A stretch of DNA of 64,000 nucleotides from Nitrosospira sp. (GTDB lineage: Bacteria > Pseudomonadota > Gammaproteobacteria > Burkholderiales > Nitrosomonadaceae): contig JACCWK010000055.1 in assembly GCA_013697655.1 (NCBI GenBank), forward strand, positions 1 through 64,000, read 5' to 3'. The notes beneath the pieces were generated by a model. It did not search any database and was not told the origin of the DNA. It was given only the letters and a program-made list of their open reading frames with translations. The position numbers were made by a program, and so were the translations under genes. Numbering within the stretch: the stretch's first letter is position 1; every line of letters begins with the position of its first letter. This document shows positions 1 to 8,478 of this stretch, in pieces.

Positions 1-329
1 TCTTCCGGATCAAACGGCTTGCGTGCGGCACCGAGACGGAACATCGGGTCGTGACGTAGCGAATTGCTGTCATTGCCGTCCTCGTAACCGGAGGCAATTT
101 GGAAGACGCGCTGGGTCAGCACATCACGTACGAAGTGTTGGACGTAGCCTGGGTGACGGCGGTCATCAATTGCAGCGGCCAGTCATGGAATCAGGCCGAT
201 TTGTTGGTCAACACCACGAAGCAAAAGAGGTCCAAGGTCAGAGGACAACCCGCTGCCTTCAAAGTCAGCACGAATGGTAAAACCAGCGGAAGGGTCAAAA
301 CGAAGTTGGGATGGGGTAGAATTCGACAT
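1..329 (-). pseudogene. IS1380-family transposase, N-terminal part, nonsense codon
   Basis: Read on the minus strand from the ATG at 329, the frame gives MSNSTPSQLRFDPSAGF and later DVLTQRVFQIASGYEDGND and LRHDPMFRLG. These are the conserved N-terminal blocks of the DDE transposase group that includes IS1380 elements. The gene runs off the left window edge. Codon 49 is TGA (plus-strand 183-185) in the block IGLIP-stop-LAAAIDD, where relatives usually carry Arg. A single CGA to TGA change would explain it, so the copy is probably dead unless read through. A 10-bp inverted repeat, gggtagattc at 330-339 and gaatctaccc at 399-408, brackets the start codon and the probable promoter. It may belong to the element end or to an operator; I could not place the terminal repeat with certainty. 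The element sits directly upstream of cbbO, where cbbQ is normally found. Confidence 0.75.
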
Positions 330-408
330 GGGTAGATTCCGTTTGTGTTTTACAAGTTACCGTCTAGACAACTGCAATTATATCAAATACTTACGATAGA
401 ATCTACCC
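330..408. repeat. 10-bp inverted repeat flanking the transposase promoter region
   Basis: gggtagattc (330-339) and gaatctaccc (399-408) are exact reverse complements separated by 59 bp. They lie between the transposase start codon and the cbbO ribosome binding site. They could be part of an IS terminal repeat or an operator; the sequence alone does not decide. Confidence 0.5.
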
Positions 409-461
409 TTTTTATGCAAAATTCAGGATAGCTGTATTACAGCGATTGGTGGAGCAGGATC

Positions 462-2812
462 ATGGCGGTCGAACTCGAAAAGTATCAGGACATATTGGAC
501 GAGCTCGGGGAGCACGCCGGCGAGGTGCTGCGCGCCTCCTGGGGCGAGGCGGCGCGGGTGTTCAGCCCGCGCGGACTGGAAAACCACTACCTGAAAGGTG
601 CGGTTAGCCTGAAGTCGCTGGGGCGCGGCACGGATCTCGTCGTGTCGTTTATCCAGAGAGCGCCTGCTGTTGCGCGCGAGTTGGGCGAGGACGCGGTGAG
701 CGACCTGCTCGCCGCAGCGATCAAAATGTATTCCAAAACCAGCGCTGCAGTCATCGCTGCGATTTTTTCCACCAGCCCGGTGGCGGCTGCGCGGTTGGGC
801 GACCCGGAGTTGTTTCGTGGCTATCTGCACCTGCTCGACACGCTGCTGGCGCAGGCGCCGCGTGGCGTGCGCCCGATGCTGGACCACCTCAGCACCCTGC
901 TCGGCCAACTCACCTTGGGCGGCTTGCGGCGCTGGGCACTGTGGGGTGCGCAGGCGCACAAGACCAACTTTGACGGCCAGCAGAAGTATTTCAGCCTGGA
1001 AAGCCCGGAATCCATCGGTGTGCTGCAAAAGGAGCGCAAGGGTACGCTGTTCATCGACGTGCAGCGCCGCATCGGCATGTATTTGCGTGCGCTGTGGGGG
1101 CGCGACTTCTTCATGCGCCCGACCAGCGGCGACTTCGAGCAGCGCGAAGGCTACCGGTCCTACATCGAGGGCTACATCATCCATTTCCCCGACGCCTACG
1201 ATGACTTTGTATCCCCCACGCCGGCCGGCGCGGAAACGCGCATCCCCGGCATCGAGTTGTATCGCGCCAGCGCCGCCCATGCCGCCTGCCATCAGGTGTA
1301 CACCACCAGGCAGTTCGACAGTATCGGGCTGTCTTCCCTGCAGATGGCGCTCACCGGGCTGATCGAGGATGCGCGGGTGGAGGCGCTGGCGCTGGCGAAG
1401 TTCCCCGGTCTGATGCATACCTGGCTGCCCCTGCATACCGCCACACCGCAGTCGGGCGATGGCGCCGCCGCGTTGATGGCACGGCTGGCGCGCGCGCTTC
1501 TGGATGGGCAATACCGCGACGATCATCCGTGGGTGGCGCTGGGTTGCTGCCTGTTCCGGGAGCGGCAGGCGCAGCCGGACGTGGCCGCGTGGGTGCGCGA
1601 CATCGGCCTGGTCTCGCGGACGAACTGCTTGCGCTGGGGGTGAATTACAGCCCGTCTGCCGACGTGGCGGACATCCCCTATCGCGACGACAACCGCTACA
1701 TGTGGGAATTCGAGGACGTGATGGAGGCCGGCCAGGTGGTGGCGGGCGTGACCGTGCAGCAGGTGCGCAAATACGCCAGCTTGATGGAAATGGTGAACAC
1801 GATTGACGTGCCCGGCGCGGGCGACGACGCCGGGGAAACCTGGATCCTGCCCACCGAGTTTTACCGCGACGAGGAAACCACCAGCCTGAACCAGCAGGAA
1901 GGCCGCGAGCCGCCGCCTCAACCTTACCACTACGCGGAGTGGGACTACCAGATGCAGCTGGAGCGGCCGGACTGGTGCACGGTGCTGGAAAAGCGCGCCA
2001 AGTCCGGCGATGTGGAAATGATTGAAAACATCGTGGTCAAGCACAAACCCATCATCGGCCGGCTCAAGTTACTGATCGAAGCCATGCAGCCCCAGGGCGT
2101 GCAGCGCCTACGCAAGCAGGAGGACGGCGACGAGATCGATCTGAACGCCGCGGTGCGCGCCATGATCGAGATGCGCATGGGCGAGCAGCCCGACCCGCGC
2201 ATCATGATGCGCAACGTGCGCCGCGTGCGCGATCTGTCGGTGCTGTTGCTGATCGACCTGTCAGAATCTACCAATGACCCGGTGCTGGGTTCGGAAAGCA
2301 CGGTGTTGCAACTGGCGCGCGAAGCCACGGTGCTGCTCGCCGATGCGCTCGACAAGATCGGCGACCCGTTCGCCATCCACGGTTTCGATTCCAACGGCCG
2401 CCACGACGTGGAGTATTTCCGCTACAAGGATTTCGATGCGCCCTACAACGACAAGGCCAAGGCGCGCCTGGCCGGCATGAGCGGCCAGTTGTCCACGCGC
2501 ATGGGCGCGGCGATGCGCCACGCAGGCTCGATTCTGAAACGCCAGCCCAGCAGCAAAAAGCTGCTGCTGGTGGTCACCGACGGCGAACCCGCCGACAACG
2601 ACGTGCGTGATCCGCAATACCTGCGTTACGACGCCAGGAAAGCGGTGGAAGAACTGACGCGCAACGGTATCGCCACCTATTGCCTGAGCCTTGATCCCCG
2701 AGCCGACCAGTACGTATCGCGTATTTTTGGCGCGAAGAACTACATGGTGGTGGATCACGTGCAGCGCTTGCCGGAGAAACTGCCCCTGCTCTACATGGGA
2801 TTGACGCGATGA
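462..2812 (+). pseudogene. cbbO: CbbO/NorD-type RuBisCO activase component, frameshifted
   Basis: CbbO pairs with the MoxR AAA+ protein CbbQ and remodels inhibited RuBisCO in the cytoplasm. The N-terminal part (462-1643) is the alpha-helical CbbO region. The C-terminal part, in another frame to 2812, carries a von Willebrand A domain with a full MIDAS signature: DLSES, then LSTRMG, then VTDGEPAD. The frames meet near 1612, where DIGLV is followed by LADELLALG one frame over; one missing base after 1612 restores a protein of about 783 residues, close to the usual CbbO size. A good SD (ggagcagg) precedes ATG 462. No cbbQ is visible: the IS remnant lies upstream and an aldolase pseudogene downstream. 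The frameshift could be a sequencing error, but the next genes are also broken, which favours real decay. Confidence 0.85.
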
Positions 2813-2837
2813 AACCGAAAGCACCAAGGAGGACAGG

Positions 2838-3803
2838 ATGCCTTTAGTCGATATGACGGACATGTTGCACCACGCTTATCGCCACGGCTACGCGGTAGGC
2901 GCCTTCGGCGTGGCTGGCTGGGATATCCTGGAGGGAGCGTGCCGAACATCTGCGCGCGCCCATCATCCTGAGCCTATCCAAATCGTATCCCGGAACAGGC
3001 AGCATCGAATCTTTGGCCAAGGCCGTGATCGAAATGGGCCAGCGCGCCGCGATCCCGGTGACGTTCCAGGTCGAGGTGGACAACGATCCCCAACCGGCGG
3101 AAGAAGCGATTGGCATGGGGTGCGGTGCAGTGGTGTTCAACGCATCGTCCCGCCCGCTGCCGGAAAACGCTGCGCTGACAAAAAAGGTGGCCAGTCTGGC
3201 TGCTCCACGCGGCGTACTGGTCGTGGGCCAATTGGGTCAATTGGAGAGCGTGCAACCCGGTGATGCTGCGGAGTCCGCCACGGGCGGCTCGACTTCTCCG
3301 CTCGAAGCCAAATATTACGTCGAGCGAACCGGGGTAGGTTGCCTGGCGGTATCGGTGAGCAGGATGAACAGCGGAGGCCCCAAGCACGATTTTCCCGTCT
3401 CTCGAAAATCAACCAAGCCGCAGGCATTCCGCTGGGGATTCACGGCAGCACGGGCTTCACCGACGATCAACTTCGGCGCATGATCCACTTCGGAGCAGCC
3501 AAGATCAATAACTGCGAGCCACTGTTTGAGGTTGCCGCGCGGCGTATACGGGAAAATACGCTGACCCCCGACGGAGGCTATGCTGCCCTTGTGGAGGGGG
3601 TGCGGGAAGCAATCCGCCTCGAGGCGGAGCGCTGCATCAGTATCTGGGGCTGCGGCGGCCGCTCGGCGGAAGTTCTGATGCAGTGCCGCACTTGGGTTCC
3701 CGCTGCTATGAGTTCGGAGCGCGACCCCGCCGAAGCGGGTGCTGCCGGGTCATGCCGCGGCGAAGAAAACACGAAAGAGATGTTCGCAAGGTCGCGTCCG
3801 TGA
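2838..3803 (+). pseudogene. Class II fructose-bisphosphate aldolase-like protein, multiple frameshifts
   Basis: The N-terminus MPLVDMTDMLHHAYRHGYAV and the C-terminal GIHGSTGFTDDQLRRMIHFG and [12 protein letters not shown] blocks follow the class II (zinc) ketose-bisphosphate aldolase fold. The frame changes near 2931-2940, where the spacing suggests a few codons are also missing, and again at about 3391-3396, where KHDF passes to SRLSKINQ with one base lost. Even in the reconstructed protein, the usual zinc and catalytic motif HLDHG reads VEVDND and the second metal-site region GTSHG reads VSRMNSG. The ancestor was therefore probably already divergent from a working aldolase, or has drifted since. 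It starts 26 bp after cbbO with SD aaggaggaca, which fits a former Calvin-cycle operon. The 3' end is ill-defined; the final stop is at 3803. Confidence 0.75.
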
Positions 3804-4022
3804 TACCCCACACAATCCCGGAAGACGACATACAAGTTGCCGTGGCACTGCTGCGGGCGGGCGAGACGGTGGCTTTTCCCACGGAGACGGTTTACGGACT
3901 GGGGGCGGATGCCGCCAACCCCGCTGGCGGTGCGACGGGTTTTCGAGATCAAGGGCCGGCCGGACTATCATCCTCTGATCGTTCATATCGCCGATGCTTC
4001 CCAATTGGATTTGTGGGCGCAG
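3779..4022 (+). pseudogene. Sua5/YrdC threonylcarbamoyl-AMP synthase, 5' fragment
   Basis: Two overlapping frames give [36 protein letters not shown], and then, one frame over, [20 protein letters not shown] and [12 protein letters not shown]. This is the N-terminal third of Sua5/YrdC, including the [10 protein letters not shown] and KxRP signature (KGRPDYHPL) that bind threonine and ATP. A frameshift lies near 3923 (aaccccgctggcgg). The gene ends abruptly near 4014-4022, where the sequence becomes purE. Sua5 makes threonylcarbamoyl-AMP for the t6A tRNA modification and is essential, so an intact copy should exist elsewhere. tsaD, its pathway partner, lies intact at 61.8 kb. Confidence 0.8.
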
Positions 4023-4309
4023 CCCATCTGCCGGGTATGCTGGCGGCCAAAACCACCGTTCCTGTGCTCGGCGTGCCGGTTCCATCGAAATATCTGAAGG
4101 GGATGGATTCTCTCCTTTCCATCGTGCAGATGCCGAAGGGGGTGCCAGTCGCGGCCTTTGCCATCGGCGAGCCCGGAGCGGCCAACGCCGGATTGTTTGC
4201 GGCTGCGCTGTTGGCGTTGCATGACCCGCAAGTGGCACAGCGTCTGCATGCGTTTCGTCAAACTCAAACGGAGGCGGTAATGGGCATGACCCTGCCGCAG
4301 CCCGCATGA
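4012..4309 (+). pseudogene. purE: PurE (N5-CAIR mutase), 3' part only, fused behind sua5 fragment
   Basis: The frame reads [20 protein letters not shown], then [20 protein letters not shown] and [16 protein letters not shown]. This is the C-terminal two thirds of class I PurE, which rearranges N5-carboxyaminoimidazole ribonucleotide in purine synthesis. The N-terminal part with the SGSDSD phosphate-binding motif is absent. In its place the reading frame runs into the sua5 fragment, so the ORF track shows a chimeric 208-aa ORF (3683-4309). The stop overlaps the purK start (ATGATA at 4306). A working purE must lie elsewhere if the cell makes purines by the usual route. Confidence 0.85.
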
Positions 4310-4692
4310 TACTGCCGGGCGCCAAGCTGGGCATCCTGGGGGGCGGACAGCTGGGCCGCATGTTCGTCGTGGCCGTACGCACGATGGGGTACAAGGTGAT
4401 CGTGCTCGATCCGGACCAGGACAGTCCGGCTGCGCAACTGGCTAATCGGCATATCCACGCCAGCTACACGGATGGCCCCGCGCTGGATAGTCTTGCGCGG
4501 GAGTGTGCGGCGATTACCACCGAATTTGAAAATGTTCCAGCCGAATCCCTTGAGCGCCTGGCTGGACTTCGTCCTGTCAGGCCATCCGGCGCAGCGGTGG
4601 CGGTGGCACAGGATCGCATTCGCGAAAAGCGGTTTCTTCAGGCGAACGGCTTCGAAACGGCCCGCTTCGCTGTGGTGGAGGCTTTACTGGAC
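4306..4692 (+). pseudogene. purK: PurK (N5-CAIR synthetase), 5' fragment
   Basis: [20 protein letters not shown] is the ATP-grasp N-terminal dinucleotide-like motif of PurK, followed by TEFENVPAESLERLA and AQDRIREKRFLQANG, both standard for the family. Only about 125 of roughly 380 residues remain. The similarity stops around 4680-4692 (FAVVEALL), exactly where the antisense NuoM gene also loses similarity. The fragment overlaps the purE stop by 4 bp, as in intact purEK operons. The ORF closes by chance at 4698. Confidence 0.85.
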
Positions 4693-5986
4693 CGGTGAAT
4701 AGCAGGCCTACAGTACGGATCGCGTAAGCGGTGCTGATTAGAATGGCCAGACTGAAAAATACCATCAAGCCGCCCCATTGCTGGAAGCCGCCGACCATCG
4801 CATGTAGTTCCGCCACCGCCCCGACTGTCCCTGGCATGCCCATCGCAGCAAGCAATGTTATGGTGGTAAAGAATGCAAAACGCGGCATTACCTGAACCAG
4901 TGAGCTGTAATCCTGAATGTTGCGGGTATGGGTTCGATCATAAAGCAGACCCACGACCAGAAATAGAGCACCAGCAATCAGCCCGTGAGCGCTCATCTGC
5001 AAGACCGTTCCAATGAGGCCGGTCTCATTTAATGTAGAAATTCCCAATAAGACAATGCCCATGTGACTGATCGAAGAATAGGCGACCATGGCCTTAAGAT
5101 CACTCTGCCGCCAAGCCAGCAAACCGCCATAGATCATGCCGAACAACGCCAGAAAAACTAGTAGCGATTGCAAAGTCTGGGCAGCTGCCGGCAAGATGAC
5201 CACTACTCGCAATAAACCATAGGCCCCCATTTTCAGCAAAATCCCGGATAGCAAGATGCTAACCGGGCTGGGAGCTTCGACATGCGCCAGCGGCAGCCAG
5301 CCGTGGAGCGGAAAAATGGGCATCTTGACACCGAAACCTATCAAAAAACCCAGAAATGCCCAGACTTGCTGATCCCTGGGCATTGTTTCGGACACATGGG
5401 TCATTGCACTCATGAGAGAGACATGTTCTGGAACATACTGGTAGATCGCAATCAGGCTGACCAGCATAAATACCGAACCGCCCATGATATACAGAACAAA
5501 ATTAAGACTTGCTGTCTGTCGCCTTTTGCCGCCCCACCTGTCTATCAGAAAAAACATTGGGATTAAGGTGATTTCCCAGAAAATATAGAAGAGAGACCAG
5601 TCCTGAGCCAGAAACACGCCCAGCATGCCGAATTCCGTCAACAGTATGCTGATGTGATAACCTTTGACACCGTTGGTGATGCTGGAAGAAGCGAGTAGCG
5701 CTATTGAAGTGAGCAGTGTTGCCAGAGCCACCATAGGCATAGACAGGCCGTCAACGCCTAACGCATAAGCGCTGCTGACTTTGGGGTTAATCGAGAAATA
5801 CTCGTTGAACTGCAGGCCGGCATTGTGTTGATCAAAAATAAACAGCAGGTAGCAGGCAAGCAGGAAAGTGATGGCGGCGAATAGATTGCCGAGATTACGG
5901 GATGCATCTGCGTCACGGCCGGCGATCAGGGTCAATAATAAGGCACCGATCGCAGGAGTCCAGAGAATCGCACTTAGAATCCCCAT
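4690..5986 (-). pseudogene. NuoM/NdhD/MrpD-type proton-channel subunit, C-terminally truncated
   Basis: An integral membrane antiporter-like subunit of the NuoM class. Visible marks are the TM5 glutamate in LFYIFWEITLIPMFFLIDRW, the channel lysines in GVKMPIFPLHGWLPLAHVEA and SGILLKMGAYG, and the late HGLIAGALFLVVGLLYDRT. Family members run to about 490-500 residues. Here recognisable sequence ends at GLLFTGPVK, about residue 435, and the remaining 34 codons to 4577 are antisense purK. The last two helices are therefore lost. It stands alone, with no nuoL or nuoN beside it. It may be a relic of a second complex I, or of an NDH-1-like CO2-hydration system given the neighbouring bicarbonate transporters; this is inference. 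Whether the shortened protein is still made is unknown. Confidence 0.8.
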
Positions 5987-6701
5987 TTGTTGGTTTTAAC
6001 AAACTCCCTTTTCTAGTTTTAATTGTTATGGAATATTATTTATACAAAATAATATGGGACTAGTGTCATGGATTTAATAAAGAAGCGCAACTTTTTTCTT
6101 TGAAATATCGAAATTATCTAAGGCGTTCACAAATTCATCACAGATACGAAATACTTTCTTCACATTTGATGTGTTAATTTTCGTTCAACAGATAATTCAA
6201 ATCCTTTATAACGAAATAGATTCTAAAATATATATAAAAATTCGTTTATATTCACTTGGTTGTAATAGTAAAGGCTGAGCATATAATTTGGACAAGAGAT
6301 TTAATCCAGACCCGTCCTGATCAAACTCAGCAAGGGTGGAGAAGACCGTTTCATCAGGTCGGAGCTTTTATAAATGCAGAGCTATATGACAAATAGTTAT
6401 GGCAGAGGATTATTGTCGCACACTATTGATTCCATTTCTATTTGGAAAGATGATTATTTGTCTTCGAAGAAAATATGACAAGAATGTTTTTCAGAAGAAA
6501 AACTCCCGGCTGGGGATAATATCGGTGAAAAGTGCATTGTTGTCATCGGGATTAAAAGGCATGCAGTGGAAAAAAAACGGATTGAGGCTGTAAAAAGTTC
6601 GCTCGGGCCTCTTTATAGGGGTGGGAGCGGGCTGTAGGGCACTTTTCGGTAGCGATAATAGATCGGGGTAACGTCAAGTACATTCAGGGGAGGACAGTTT
6701 C
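5987..6701. other. AT-rich intergenic region upstream of sbtA
   Basis: About 700 bp without a convincing gene, clearly richer in A+T than its flanks. It contains an 11-bp near-perfect inverted repeat (cctgatcaaac 6316-6326, gtttcatcagg 6348-6358, one mismatch, 21-nt loop). A 64-codon ORF at 6399-6593 has no SD and unconvincing composition. Promoters for the divergent nuoM relic and sbtA should lie here, but I cannot point to a clear -35/-10 pair. Confidence 0.5.
6316..6358. repeat. Inverted repeat / hairpin upstream of sbtA
   Basis: The arms cctgatcaaac and gtttcatcagg pair with one mismatch around a 21-nt purine-rich loop; the 3' arm is followed by cggagctttta. It could be a weak terminator for leftward or rightward transcripts, or a leader structure of the sbtA transcript. 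The sequence does not decide. Confidence 0.4.
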
Positions 6702-6806
6702 ATGAAGTTCCACAAGAGGATTAAGCAACCCAAGGGATCCTGCAGCACAGCGCTGGCAACATCGCGCGAATCTTTACGACAATTAATAATCACAATAGGG
6801 AGATGA
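6702..6806 (+). CDS. 34-aa leader ORF immediately upstream of sbtA
   Basis: ATG at 6702 follows a strong SD (cagggg-agg, ending about 9 bp before the start). It opens a 34-codon frame beginning MKFHKRIKQPKGSCSTALAT that stops at TGA 6804-6806, four bases before the sbtA ATG. The peptide is basic and has no membrane segment. The position suggests a leader peptide translated in coupling with sbtA; the sbtA SD (gggag) lies inside its last codons. It is too short for the ORF track, and I recognise no family. It may be only an accidental frame, but SD plus spacing make translation plausible. Confidence 0.4.
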   Translation: MKFHKRIKQPKGSCSTALATSRESLRQLIITIGR

Positions 6807-6810
6807 CACA

Positions 6811-7761
6811 ATGGCTACCATACAACCTGTAGTGCTATTTTTCATCTTGGGGGTTTTAGCCGGCGTGCTGAAATCCGACCTCAAGATACCCGAAGCTTTA
6901 TATAAGAGCCTTAGCATCTTCCTGCTGATCGCCATCGGTTTCAAGGGTGGGGTGTCGATGGCCAAGTACGAGGTCATGGAAGTGCTGCCCATCGCCCTGT
7001 CGATGGTTGTGCTGGCGGCGCTGGTACCGCTGACGGCCTATCCCATATTGAAGAAACTGGGGAAATTTAATCAGGCCGATTCCGGCGCTATCGCCGCCCA
7101 CTACGGTTCGGTGAGTGCGGTGACTTTTGCCGTGGGCATTGCCTTCCTGGATGGCATCAAGGAGACGTCCGAAGGCTACATGGTCCTCATCATGGCGCTG
7201 ATGGAGATACCGGCGCTGGTGACCGGCACGATCCTGGCGCGGCGCGGTGCTTCGGGCACCACCCAGTGGGGCAAGCTGATGCATGAGATCCTTACCGGCA
7301 CGAGTATTTTTCTCATGGTTGGCGGGGTCATCGTCGGTTACTACGCTGGAGTGGTAAAACTTGTCTCGCCTTTGGACAAGATGTTCATGGACCTGTTCAT
7401 GGGGGTGCTGGCCTTGTTCCTGCTGGAAATGGGCTTGCTGGCATCAGCGCGGTTAGGAGCAATCAGGGCAAAAGGCCCGTTTCTGCTCGCGTTCGGCATA
7501 CTGTTCCCATTAACAGCCGGGTTCTTCGGCGCATTTCTGGGTGCTATATTTCAGTTATCCGTCGGCGGCACCATGATGCTGGCCGTGCTGTATGCCAGTT
7601 GTTCCTACATCGCGGCTCCCGCGGCCATGCGCATCGCGGTGCCGGAAGCGGATCCGGCGGTATCGATCGGTGCTTCCCTGGGGGTGACCTTCCCGTTTAA
7701 CATATTCATCGGAGTACCGATCTACTATGAGATGGCGAAATTCTTCAAGGCAGCGTTTTAA
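6811..7761 (+). CDS. sbtA: SbtA-family sodium-dependent bicarbonate permease
   Basis: A 316-aa polytopic inner-membrane protein with about ten hydrophobic helices in two inverted halves. It opens with FFILGVLAGVLKSDLKIPEA and then LFLLIAIGFKGGVSMA-like segments, diagnostic of the SbtA (DUF897) family. Cyanobacterial SbtA imports HCO3- with Na+ at high affinity for the carbon-concentrating mechanism; proteobacterial members of about this length are slightly shorter than the cyanobacterial ones. The SD gggag sits 5 bp before ATG 6811. It is followed at 7920 by a PII-like protein, the same pairing as SbtA-SbtB, which supports a regulated bicarbonate importer feeding RuBisCO. The transport substrate is inferred from the family. 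Confidence 0.85.
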   Translation: MATIQPVVLFFILGVLAGVLKSDLKIPEALYKSLSIFLLIAIGFKGGVSMAKYEVMEVLPIALSMVVLAALVPLTAYPILKKLGKFNQADSGAIAAHYGSVSAVTFAVGIAFLDGIKETSEGYMVLIMALMEIPALVTGTILARRGASGTTQWGKLMHEILTGTSIFLMVGGVIVGYYAGVVKLVSPLDKMFMDLFMGVLALFLLEMGLLASARLGAIRAKGPFLLAFGILFPLTAGFFGAFLGAIFQLSVGGTMMLAVLYASCSYIAAPAAMRIAVPEADPAVSIGASLGVTFPFNIFIGVPIYYEMAKFFKAAF

Positions 7762-7792
7762 AGCATTGGCATAATCGGCGCAAAAACGATGG

Positions 7793-7850
7793 ACGTACTA
7801 TCATTACGGAATGGTATTAGAAAAGCACGTTGTCCGGGAAGATAGTACGT
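7793..7850 (+). terminator. Stem with T-run between sbtA and the PII-like gene
   Basis: acgtactatc (7793-7802) and gatagtacgt (7841-7850) are exact reverse complements with a 38-nt loop, and the 3' arm runs into ttttg. The loop is long for a classical terminator. It may act as an attenuator or partial terminator that lowers PII-like expression relative to sbtA. Confidence 0.4.
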
Positions 7851-7919
7851 TTTTGTAGCAAGCTACACCAATACCGGGTGGCGCGGTTATACGAAACACT
7901 TCACTACTAGGGGGAAACA

Positions 7920-8237
7920 ATGGATGCCACGATAGCAATGAAACGAATAGAAATCGTAATTGATGAGGAAAAGCTTGAAGAGCTGATAGCCTTAATGAAC
8001 CAGGTTGGAGTGCGCGGCTATACGTTCATCAAGCAAGCTGGCGGGCTTGGCTCGCGAGGTACGCGGCGCCCGGACGGTATTTTCTTTGAGGAACATAACG
8101 CCATGATGATCCTGGCTTGCCAGACGCCCCAGGCGCAAAAGGTTATCGATGTGCTTCGTCCCAAGCTAAAAGAGTTTGGTGGGATGTGCCTCGTCTCGGA
8201 TTGTTCCTGGGTAGAGGGGCCTGCGGCTTCATATTAA
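7920..8237 (+). CDS. PII-like (SbtB-type) signalling protein
   Basis: A 105-aa cytoplasmic protein of the PII superfamily: MKRIEIVIDEEKLEELIALM (first beta strand and helix), GVRGYTFIKQAGGLGSRG leading into a T-loop segment, and a C-terminal VIDVLRPKLKEFGGMCLVSD strand. It lacks the uridylylation-site tyrosine context of GlnB/GlnK. Its position right after sbtA matches SbtB proteins, which bind adenyl nucleotides and gate SbtA. ATG 7920 is preceded by gggggaaac. Nucleotide specificity cannot be read from the sequence, and a second in-frame ATG at 7938 is a possible start. Confidence 0.75.
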   Translation: MDATIAMKRIEIVIDEEKLEELIALMNQVGVRGYTFIKQAGGLGSRGTRRPDGIFFEEHNAMMILACQTPQAQKVIDVLRPKLKEFGGMCLVSDCSWVEGPAASY

Positions 8238-8478
8238 ACCTGCCTTTGATAGGGTGGAGTTGTTTAGTTGGGTCGAACACATTTTCCAACTCATAAGCCA
8301 GCAACCTTGAGATAGCCGTATTTGTCAGGTTTGGGTTCCGGCTGTATTTTGTGGTCCTGGTTGCATGACTTATGGGTACTTATCTATGAGGTGGGTCATG
8401 CCGCAGCAGAGAATTTGTCAAAAGACAATGTTCGGTGTGGCATGGCGCTCTCGATAACCAACTTAATTTGAGCATGCG

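Noticed and set aside
423-1526. 367-aa minus-strand ORF over cbbO
   Set aside because: Shadow of the GC-rich cbbO coding frame; no domain in the translation.
3683-4309. A 208-aa ORF in the track reading through sua5 and purE
   Set aside because: It is a chance read-through of two gene fragments in one frame, and its first 30 codons are the tail of the aldolase relic. Reported as separate pseudogenes.
6399-6593. 64-codon ORF upstream of sbtA
   Set aside because: No SD, AT-rich composition, no family resemblance.
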